NCBI GenBank assembly: GCA_021208565.1
Contig: JAJOJN010000051.1
Location: 1-40,656, forward strand
Length of the DNA: 40,656 nt
Origin: Nitrincola sp.
Lineage (GTDB): Bacteria; Pseudomonadota; Gammaproteobacteria; Pseudomonadales; Balneatricaceae
Reading direction: 5' to 3'
Shown: one piece after another, positions 1-7,218 of the stretch
Layout of the letters: each line of letters starts with the position of its first letter
Numbering within the stretch: position 1 is the first letter of the stretch
The notes under the pieces: generated by a model
Seen by the model: only the letters and a program-made list of their open reading frames with translations
What the model was told of the DNA's origin: nothing
Databases searched by the model: none
Position numbers and translations under genes: made by a program

Positions 1-1625
1 GATCAACCTTTTTGCGGTTGCTATGCCACTCTTTGTGATGAATGTTTATGACCGTGTCGTCCCTAATCACGCCACCTACACTCTTTGGGTGCTTGCGGCG
101 GGTATTTTCACCGTCATCACCGCTGACTTAGTACTCAGAATGATGAGAAGCTGGTTTATCGACCTTGGAGCCAGCCGAACCGATGTAAAGCTATCCTCGT
201 CTATCATGGAACGTATTCTTGGCATGCAAATGGCAATCGTCCTGCCTCTGCTGGTTCATTCGCGTCAAACGTTCAGTCGTTTGAGTCGATACGCAGTTTT
301 ATGAGCTCTTTGACACTGGTCGCCTTAGTGGACCTACCCTTTGTTCTTCTGTTTGTTGCGATCATTGCCATGATCAGCTGGCCACTGATTATTCCCATTG
401 TGATCGGCGCGATATTAGTATTGATCTATGCACTCAGTGCCCAAGCCAAGATGCATGCTCTATCTGAAACCTCGATGCGAGCAGGGTCAATGCGTAACTC
501 AACACTGATTGAAAGTTTGTCTAATCTAGAAACGGTTAAAAGCTTCGGTGCCGAAAGTCGAATTCAAACCATTTGGGAAAAAACCACCATCTTTTGACCC
601 GAACAGGTGCTCAGATGCGCCTACTGTCAGCGTCAATTAGTAATGGTGCCCAATGGACTCAGCATACAGTTGCTGTGTCCATCATTGTGATTGGCGTCTA
701 TATGATTATTGAAGGCAACCTATCGCAAGGCGGACTGATTGCCGCCTATTTACTCTCTTCTCGTGCTATGGCACCTATTAGTCAAGCGGCTGGACTTTTA
801 GCCCAGTATCATCACGCCTCAACAGCGATGCAGTCTTTAAATGAACTCATGGATCGTCCCGTCGAACGCCCTGCTGGTAAAAGTTGGGTGAGTCGCCCTT
901 CTTTGAGAGGTGACATTGAATTTAAGCATGTTAACTTTCGTTACCCGGATGATGAACGTCTGGCGATTACCAACATGTCTTTCAAGATCAACGCGGGTGA
1001 GCATGTTGCCATTTTAGGACGAAATGGTTCTGGTAAAACTACTCTCGAAAAACTAATTTTAGGTTTGTACGCTCCCGAAAGTGGTTCGATTTTGGTTGAT
1101 GGTGTTGATCTACGACAGATAGATCCCGCCGAGTTGCGCCGTCAAATCGGCTATGTACCTCAAGATGTGTCGATGTTTTTTGGTACCTTAAAAGAAAACA
1201 TGACCGTTGGCTGTCCTAATGCGGAAGATCATCAAATTCTTCGAGCGGCTAACCTCAGTGGATTAGCACCTTTTATTAATGCTCACCCTGCTGGATTTGA
1301 TATGCAAGTTGGCGAACGCGGCCAATTACTTTCGGGTGGCCAACGCCAATCCATCGCGATTGCGCGTGCCTTAATTAGTGACCCTCCCATTTTATTAATG
1401 GATGAACCCACTGGCTCTTTAGACCACACTAGTGAAGAGCTGTTTAAGCAAAATTTAACCCGTTACAGTCAGGGCAAAACCCTCATCGTCATCACTCATC
1501 GCAGCTCTTTACTGACCTTGGCTGATCGAATAATCGTTATTGATGGCGGAAAAATTGTTGCTGATGGTCCGAAAGCGAATGTTATGGAAGCGCTCAGACA
1601 GGGTCGTATCGGGAGTGCCAACTAA
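1..1625 (+). CDS. lapB: Type I secretion ABC exporter, LapB-like (5' truncated, two frameshifts)
   Basis: Inner-membrane ATPase/permease that would drive export of a large repeat adhesin through a type I secretion channel. The reading frame is open from base 2 and enters mid-protein (transmembrane part, INLFAVAMPLFVMNVYDRVV), so the N-terminal C39-like domain lies upstream of the window. The nucleotide-binding domain is complete: Walker A GRNGSGKT near 1018-1044, signature LSGGQ near 1327-1345, Walker B ILLMDEP near 1390-1410, H-loop ITHR near 1490. Two single-base losses break the frame: one A in GCAAT near 234 and one A in the A-run 578-583. Restoring them gives a continuous exporter. Its stop overlaps the next start by one base (TAATG at 1623-1627), indicating an operon with the membrane fusion protein. 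The Lap assignment rests on lapG/lapD in the same locus. Confidence 0.85.
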
Positions 1626-3049
1626 TGTCCGAGAAAAAAGTGACACTTGAACAAAAAGGCTTTGAACAGGTAGGTAAGGTCAGTGAAACTATTGGCCATA
1701 AAGGCGCTCCTTTAATTGATCGAATATTTGGGCGCTGGCTAGGAACACCTGCGGATAGAGACTGGGTAGTCGATGCCGAATGGGGTCGTATTCAACAAGA
1801 ACCTGTGCATGCAAGACGCCTTCTTTACGTGATGGTTTTGTCGCTTGTTGCGCTGTTGATTTGGGCAGCTAATGCCCCTCTGGATGAGGTCGCTCGCGTG
1901 ATGGACGCGTTTATTCCCTCACGACAGCTGCAAGTTGTTCAATCTTTAGACGGTGGTATTGTTGAAGAGATACTGGTTCGAGAAGGTCAAATTGTTGAAC
2001 AAGGTGATTTACTTTTACGCATTGACCCGACTAGAGCCGTATCCAGTTTACGTGAAAGCCGTGCTCAGTTTTTATCCTTGACGGCTGAGGTAGCGCGTTT
2101 ACAAGCCCTGATAGGTAGACTTGAAGAGCCCGACTTTTCCAGTTGAGCTGGTTCTTGAAGCCCCCGATATCGTGAATCATGAGCGCAACACTTTCTTCAA
2201 TAATCTTGAAGAGCTGAACGAACAGATCTCTATTTTTCAACGTCAACTCGAACAACGTGAACAAGATCTTCGCGAGGCTCGTGCAGCCCGCTCACAACAT
2301 GCCAGTAGCGTTTCATTAATCTCACGAGAGCTTCAGGTGACTCGTCCTCTTTTGCAATCTGGTGCTGTTTCTGATGTCGATATTTTGCGCCTTGAGCGAG
2401 ACCTCTCAAATGCCCGTGGTGAATTAAATCGAGCTGAGGCAGTCATTAGCCGTAGTGAAGCCGCTATAGAGGAAGCTAAAAATAGAATTCGCGAGGTTGA
2501 ACTTACCGTACGAAATCGTTGGAATGCTCAACTATCAGAATCTCGCTCTCGACTTAATGTGCTAACACAAGCTGAAGCAGGTCTTGAGGATGTTGTTAGA
2601 CAAACAGAGATACGTGCTCCAAGTTCGTGGAACTGTGCAACGATATTTACGAATACTGTCGGCGGTGTAGTCACTCCAGGCCGAGAAGTGTTTAGAGATC
2701 GTACCGCTTGATGATCAACTGATTATTGAAGCGCGAATAGCCCCTCAAGACATCGCTTTTATCCGTCCAGGGCAACGCGCCATGATCAAGTTTACCGCCT
2801 TTGACTTTGCCATTTTTGGTGGTTTAGAGGCTGAAGTTGAGCATATCAGCGCGGATACGATAACCGATGAACGGGACAACACTTTCTTCTTAGTCAGATT
2901 GCGTACGTTTGAATCTGGCTTTGATGAAGATTTGACGATTATTCCGGGCATGACGACTCAGGTGGATATCCTGACAGGCAAGAAAACAGTTTTAGAATAT
3001 TTATTAAAACGTTTAAGATGCCACTTCACAGGCGATGAGCGAACGATGA
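1625..3049 (+). CDS. lapC: HlyD/LapC-family membrane fusion protein (frameshifted)
   Basis: Periplasmic adaptor linking the ABC exporter to a TolC-type outer-membrane channel. A cytoplasmic N-terminus and one membrane segment (about residues 65-82, LLYVMVLSLVALLIWAA) precede a biotinyl/lipoyl-like half motif (SLDGGIVEEILVREGQIVEQG), a long coiled-coil hairpin, and the HlyD C-terminal beta domain (NTVGGVVTPGREV). Five single-base indels are visible: an extra T near 2138; a compensating pair, extra A near 2621 and lost A near 2642, which scrambles about seven residues where the family reads APVRGTV; an extra T near 2692; and one base near 3010. With the last repaired, the protein ends ...DATSQAMSER and stops with TGA at 3047-3049, overlapping the ATG of the next gene. 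Repaired length is about 475 residues, normal for the family. Confidence 0.82.
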
Positions 3050-3645
3050 ATCATAAACATCTTTTCATTACGGACGAGAGCTTTAGTAGCCAACGCTGGA
3101 TAAAGGCATTTCCAGACGCCGATGTTGTTGTTTCGGTATCACTTCCTCCAGCGGTGCCATCGGGATCAACCGTATGGATTTTAACGGGAACCAGTAATTG
3201 GCTTGATCTTATCGCCTATTACACACAAAACAAATGTGCTGTTGTTGCCATGTCCAGACAACAAGGTATTGAAGAACTACGTCAGGCGTTGGAAGTCGGT
3301 GCTCGCGGATATATTGAAGCACTGTCCAATGTAGACACTTTACACCAGGTTGCGAAGAGTGTGGCGTCGAATGCCATGTGGCTACCTGCCACTTTGGTGG
3401 CGCGAATGGTAGGGGCTATTTCAACGCTGGTTAAACAAAATGAATCCTCTAAAGTCGATCTAAGCATACTGACCGACCGAGAAAGGGAAGTTACTGAAAC
3501 AGTTATTAAGGGTGCTACAAACAAAGAGATTGCTAGACAACTGGACATTACAGAGCGTACAGTTAAGGCACATTTAAGCTCTATCTTTAATAAACTAGGT
3601 GCTAGAGATCGAATGCATCTAATGCTGCTGGTGAGGGGACACTAG
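3046..3645 (+). CDS. LuxR/NarL-type transcription regulator with degenerate receiver
   Basis: A 199-residue protein. The C-terminal third is a classical GerE/LuxR helix-turn-helix (LTDREREVTETVIKGATNKEIARQL..TERTVKAHLSSIFNKLG). The N-terminal half keeps the overall receiver pattern (GARGYIEAL near residue 85, then a WLP linker), but the phospho-acceptor Asp expected after beta-3 is absent (the strand reads VWILTGTSNW) and the conserved Lys after GARGY is replaced (IEAL). It is therefore probably not controlled by phosphorylation. The start ATG 3046 overlaps the lapC stop by four bases (ATGA), suggesting translational coupling to the secretion operon. Inference: it regulates the adhesin/secretion operon or a biofilm programme; its signal is unknown. 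Confidence 0.82.
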   Translation: MNHKHLFITDESFSSQRWIKAFPDADVVVSVSLPPAVPSGSTVWILTGTSNWLDLIAYYTQNKCAVVAMSRQQGIEELRQALEVGARGYIEALSNVDTLHQVAKSVASNAMWLPATLVARMVGAISTLVKQNESSKVDLSILTDREREVTETVIKGATNKEIARQLDITERTVKAHLSSIFNKLGARDRMHLMLLVRGH

Positions 3646-3647
3646 GA

Positions 3648-3947
3648 ATGTATGTTAAGCGTGACTCTTTCGGAAAGATCATCGGTATTAGTGATAAGCA
3701 AACTTTTGAGTATCACGAACTTGCTGATGATCAATCAGATGAGTTCCTCGCCTTTATTAAAACTGAAGCGAAAAAAGTCACGCAAACAGAAAGAAGCCTA
3801 GACTCTTCCGACCGCGAACTAATTCGAGTGATCGACGATTTGATTACACTGCTCACCGATAAAGGTGTGATTCAGTTCACAGACCTTCCTGTCCGCCGCA
3901 CAGCAAAAATTAATGCAAAGACAAAGCCTTCGCCAAAGGAAACATAA
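3648..3947 (+). CDS. Small conserved acidic protein of the 'tryptophan synthase beta subunit-like' annotation class
   Basis: A 99-residue protein starting two bases after the LuxR stop, with a purine-rich ribosome site (AGGA) directly upstream. It begins MYVKRDSFGKIIGIS, has an acidic middle and a conserved-looking C-terminal block SSDRELIRVIDDLITLLTDK followed by GVIQFTDLP, then a basic tail. Similar proteins in Pseudomonas and relatives are often labelled 'tryptophan synthase subunit beta-like', but nothing here resembles the enzyme, and the function is unknown to me. No signal peptide or membrane segment is seen. Its place at the end of the secretion operon suggests co-expression; a role in secretion would be speculation. 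Confidence 0.65.
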   Translation: MYVKRDSFGKIIGISDKQTFEYHELADDQSDEFLAFIKTEAKKVTQTERSLDSSDRELIRVIDDLITLLTDKGVIQFTDLPVRRTAKINAKTKPSPKET

Positions 3948-3977
3948 TTTAAACCTGTTGAGCGAAGATGAAGATGA

Positions 3978-4007
3978 CGACAGCTTTAAATTTCTTTAAA
4001 GCTGTCG
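3978..4007. terminator. Hairpin between convergent operons, overlapping the lapD stop
   Basis: Perfect 13-bp inverted repeat CGACAGCTTTAAA (3978-3990) / TTTAAAGCTGTCG (3995-4007) with loop TTTC. It lies between the plus-strand gene ending at 3947 and lapD ending at 3986, so it could act in both directions. There is no long U-run on either side. The lapD stop codon (3986-3988) is inside the stem. Confidence 0.6.
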
Positions 4008-5926
4008 GGCTTCACGGCAGGCCCCGTACAAGCGTCCATACCTAGTGCTTTGATCATAGGTAGTTTTTCAACATCCGTAACCCCTTCGGCAATCACTATC
4101 AATCCAATTGAGTGTCCCAGTGTGGATAGACCGCGCAAGAAGCTTTGCTGAACATTTTCTTGGTCAATATCTTTTAACAGCGCATGGTCGACCTTGATGT
4201 AGTCCAAACCGAACTCTTGCAGATTAGGAATTCGTGCAAAATCAGCACCCGCCCGTTCCAATCCTATTGAACAGCCTAAGGGTTTGATTAAGCGACAAAA
4301 CTCTTTAAACACATCAGGGTTTTCAGCAACACTACGCTCATTCACTTCAAATGCGAGATGTGGAGCAATTCCAGGGCGCTCTTTTAGCAAAGTTTGTAAC
4401 TTTCGTACGGAAACCATATCGGCAATCGTTTCGGCTGATAGGTTAATGGCTGTGGGCTTTAGTGTTTCTTTGGAGGACAGGTGTTTAAGCTCGAATGCCA
4501 CCATCGCCATATCTAATTGTGGCAACATTCCTAAACGTCGTGCCCAAGGAATGAAATATCCTGCCGTACACACCTCGCCTTCTAGCTTTAGACGCATCAT
4601 TGATTCTTGGTGCAACAAGGTTCCATCCATGTTCAGAACAGGATAGTGCTCGGCGTGAATCCATTCTTTAACTAATGCTTCTGAGAGTACCATTCTCCAT
4701 TCATCCGCATTGGTAAAACGATGATTGGATTGTGATACTAAACTTAGCTCACTACAGGTTCTCTCTTTTTGTTCAGCATTGGCCAGGAGTGTGTCCAGCT
4801 GCATCATCAGCTGCCCTCGTCCCAAAGCCGGTGAAAAATAAGTGGCTGCAACGGGTAGCTTTAAATGAGGTACATATTTTGAGGATAACTCTTTTAAAGA
4901 ATGAAGTAACTGATCAGCTAGGCTAGATAAATCATCCGAATCGGTCAGTAGTATGGCAAAGTCACTGCCATTTAGTCGCCCTAAATCCGACTGAGTAAAG
5001 GTTGATTGGTGTTCAGCTAAAGCACTTTGCATCGCATTAACCAGTTTCAGAAGCATCTCATCCACAGCTTTATGCCCTAATTGCTGGTTTAACAAAGCGA
5101 GATGCGACACTCTGACCAATATCAAAGCATGTTGCTCGGACTTATCTTGGCTTGATAAGCGGCTGTCTAGCAGGCTAAAGAAATATTCACGATTCGCCAG
5201 TCCAGTTAAGGCATCATGCTGGTTTTTATATCTCAGCTCTTCCAAACGCTGACGCTCGGCATCCAGCATATGCCTAACCCGTTCAGAAAGAATGTTCATT
5301 GCCCGCACCACGCGACCAAACTCAAGTGTGCGAGGTTCTTGAGAGGTGATAAAACGCCTGCCACCTATGGCTTCCGCTTGTGTAACAACATCATCGAGGG
5401 GACGCGTGATATATTTTAAAATTATTGTACCCAGAAGACCTGATGATAAGGCAACGATTAAAAACCAGGTAAATAAATCTCGGGTAGTCGCCCACAAGGC
5501 TTGATAAGCAAAACGTGTATGGCTTTCAACAAACAGGGTTCCAAATTGGAACCAGCCATCTTGTACTTGAGCGACTCCCGGTTCAATATTAAGAGTCGCA
5601 TAGCCTTTAAACCAATTGGGTATACCCAGATTATCTTCGCCTTCAAATACTCTTCTTTGAATGGGATTTCCCTCTGGATCGATCAACTCGATACGTTGAT
5701 AGTGACCTGTATCGAATTGAGCGGCAATAATCAGCTCTAAAGTGACTGGATCTTTTTCGATCTGAGACAGTGTTAACGCCAGCGAATTGGCATTATCAAT
5801 GTTTTTCAGCAATAACTGCTCTTCAAAATAATCTTTAGCTTTATATGTACTGATCATGAAGCTGCTGATAAATGCAATCGACATCATCAACGCGACTGCA
5901 ATCCATAGTTGTCTAATTAGTGACAT
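3986..5926 (-). CDS. lapD: LapD-like inner-membrane c-di-GMP receptor (degenerate GGDEF and EAL)
   Basis: A 646-residue protein. Order: membrane helix about 8-26; periplasmic LapD_MoxY_N output domain to about 150, with Trp125 in GWFQFG; second helix about 151-171; HAMP to about 225; GGDEF-like domain (DALTGLANR at 238); EAL-like domain. The GGDEF site reads RLNGSDF (319-323) and the EAL position reads HQESM (441-443), so neither cyclase nor phosphodiesterase activity is expected. Known family biology: LapD binds c-di-GMP through its EAL domain and sequesters the protease LapG in the periplasm; Trp125 occupies the position reported to contact LapG in Pseudomonas fluorescens LapD. It lies 43 bases downstream of lapG on the same strand. 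Confidence in the receptor role is high; c-di-GMP binding is inferred. Confidence 0.92.
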   Translation of the reverse strand: MSLIRQLWIAVALMMSIAFISSFMISTYKAKDYFEEQLLLKNIDNANSLALTLSQIEKDPVTLELIIAAQFDTGHYQRIELIDPEGNPIQRRVFEGEDNLGIPNWFKGYATLNIEPGVAQVQDGWFQFGTLFVESHTRFAYQALWATTRDLFTWFLIVALSSGLLGTIILKYITRPLDDVVTQAEAIGGRRFITSQEPRTLEFGRVVRAMNILSERVRHMLDAERQRLEELRYKNQHDALTGLANREYFFSLLDSRLSSQDKSEQHALILVRVSHLALLNQQLGHKAVDEMLLKLVNAMQSALAEHQSTFTQSDLGRLNGSDFAILLTDSDDLSSLADQLLHSLKELSSKYVPHLKLPVAATYFSPALGRGQLMMQLDTLLANAEQKERTCSELSLVSQSNHRFTNADEWRMVLSEALVKEWIHAEHYPVLNMDGTLLHQESMMRLKLEGEVCTAGYFIPWARRLGMLPQLDMAMVAFELKHLSSKETLKPTAINLSAETIADMVSVRKLQTLLKERPGIAPHLAFEVNERSVAENPDVFKEFCRLIKPLGCSIGLERAGADFARIPNLQEFGLDYIKVDHALLKDIDQENVQQSFLRGLSTLGHSIGLIVIAEGVTDVEKLPMIKALGMDACTGPAVKPDSFKEI

Positions 5927-5969
5927 AGGTTTTTCTCCATGATGAAATCGATGTAAGCCATTGTTGAGG

Positions 5970-6674
5970 TCATTGAAAAGTCACCCCTTCCTGCTGAATT
6001 TTGTCTAGTACGTTACGCCATCTTGATAAACGAGCCGTCGAACTGGCCGCTGGAGCTACTGCACCACCCGCCCACAAACCTTCACTGTTAAAGCTGAATA
6101 CAGGTGAAAGATCCGGACGCTGTGAAGCTGGACTGATCGTGGAAACCAAACTGTCGAGAATCAGTGGCTCTGAGGTGGGTGTAGCATAATAACCCAAAAC
6201 CATGTGTGCCTGAGTGATTGAACTGCGTGGTCCACCCATTCTGGCATTAACATAGATAAGCCTTAGTCGATCATCACTTATACCCGCCAATCGAAGGCTA
6301 ACATATTGTAAAATTGCATAATCTTCACAATCACCTAAACCATGCCCAAGCGTTTCTAGAGGTGATGCCCAGTAATCTTCGACACCATATAATCGCTGGT
6401 CGGTTCGGTAACGAATATTTTGATGCACAAACTGATTAACAATATCTAGTTTTTGACGCTCGGTGGGTGCCTGGCTGGCTTGTCTAATCATCGACTCCCA
6501 ATTTCTCGAGACTTGCCCACGTTGTGGTCCAAAACGACTTTCTATTTGACGGTGAAAATGATCAAACTGAATAGAAGCACGACTGTGAAGATAATGACTC
6601 ATCATCAGACCAATCAGCAGGCTTATGCTGATGAGTCCAAACGATTGTCGCACCTTCCTAAGTCGCTTTAGCAT
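5970..6674 (-). CDS. lapG: LapG-like periplasmic cysteine protease (BTLCP family)
   Basis: A 234-residue bacterial transglutaminase-like cysteine protease. An N-terminal membrane/signal segment (about residues 13-30) sends it to the periplasm. The catalytic triad is intact: Cys116 in GLGDCEDYA, His157 in QAHMVL, Asp174 in LILDSL. In characterised Lap systems LapG removes the N-terminal anchor of a giant RTX-type adhesin, releasing cells from surfaces, and is inhibited by LapD when c-di-GMP is high. The downstream lapD and the nearby exporter fit this. The adhesin substrate is not in the window. Start ATG at 6674; the upstream 155 bases are shared with the divergent arsR-type gene. Confidence 0.92.
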   Translation of the reverse strand: MLKRLRKVRQSFGLISISLLIGLMMSHYLHSRASIQFDHFHRQIESRFGPQRGQVSRNWESMIRQASQAPTERQKLDIVNQFVHQNIRYRTDQRLYGVEDYWASPLETLGHGLGDCEDYAILQYVSLRLAGISDDRLRLIYVNARMGGPRSSITQAHMVLGYYATPTSEPLILDSLVSTISPASQRPDLSPVFSFNSEGLWAGGAVAPAASSTARLSRWRNVLDKIQQEGVTFQ

Positions 6675-6829
6675 AGAGGTTTCCGATCCAGTGGCAAGAA
6701 AATGTGCTTCACCTGCATTTTTAGTAATATACTAATCTAGTAACAATATAATACAGAGTTTTATATTCGCATAAAGTTTATATAAAATAGCCCCGTGAGC
6801 ACAAAAAAAAATATATAAGGGTGAACTAA
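6675..6829. promoter_or_regulatory. Divergent lapG / arsR-type promoter region with palindrome
   Basis: An A/T-rich 155-base intergenic region. A perfect palindrome TTAGTA-ATA-TACTAA sits at 6721-6735, about 46 bases upstream of lapG and just before a TATAAT hexamer at 6747-6752 on the plus strand. This is a plausible operator for the adjacent ArsR-family repressor that would affect both directions. Promoter assignment is by eye only; the -35 element is poor. Confidence 0.45.
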
Positions 6830-7180
6830 TTGAACGCTGCTAACAATTCTGATTCTTCACAAGAGGCAGCCTTTGCCGCTGAAAGTCTTGAACTCATGAA
6901 GGAAAATGCTGCCCAAGCAGCACAACTGATGAAAGCACTCGGAAATGACAGCCGTTTGCTCATTCTCTGCTATTTAGGTAATCGTGAATTATCCGTGACT
7001 CAGCTGAATAATTTTCTTGACCTAAGCCAGTCAGCATTATCTCAACATTTAGCCTTGCTCCGTCGTGACGGACTGGTTAAAACACGTCGCGAGTCTCAAA
7101 CGATTTACTATTCACTTCAAGGAGATAAAGCAAAGCGCTTAATTGGCACTTTGCATGATATTTTCTGCCCTACGCTATAA
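6830..7180 (+). CDS. ArsR-family repressor, SqrR/BigR-like (two-cysteine persulfide sensor type)
   Basis: A 116-residue winged-helix repressor: ALGNDSRLLILCYL (alpha-2), LSQSALSQHLALLRRDGLV recognition region, wing RRESQTIYYSL. It has exactly two cysteines, Cys47 in ILCYL and Cys113 in IFCPTL, 66 residues apart. That is the same spacing and context as the dithiol pair of SqrR/BigR/YgaV regulators that sense persulfides; the classical arsenic ELCVCD site is missing. The start is TTG 6830, eight bases after AAGGG; an internal ATG at 6896 would remove 22 residues. It is divergent from lapG. No sulfide-oxidation gene is adjacent, so the target is unclear; autoregulation and lapGD control are inferences. 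Confidence 0.8.
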   Translation: MNAANNSDSSQEAAFAAESLELMKENAAQAAQLMKALGNDSRLLILCYLGNRELSVTQLNNFLDLSQSALSQHLALLRRDGLVKTRRESQTIYYSLQGDKAKRLIGTLHDIFCPTL

Positions 7181-7191
7181 AGCACAGATGC

Positions 7192-7218
7192 CAACACTGA
7201 CCCGAAAGGTCAGTGTTG
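7192..7218. terminator. Bidirectional hairpin between arsR-type gene and acetyltransferase
   Basis: Perfect 11-bp inverted repeat CAACACTGACC (7192-7202) / GGTCAGTGTTG (7208-7218), loop CGAAA. It lies between convergent genes and includes the repaired stop codon of the acetyltransferase (7210-7212). Only a weak T-rich stretch follows. Confidence 0.6.

Noticed and set aside
6830-7180. Arsenic-responsive ArsR
   Set aside because: The ELCVC metal site is missing and no ars genes are nearby; the cysteine pair fits the persulfide type.
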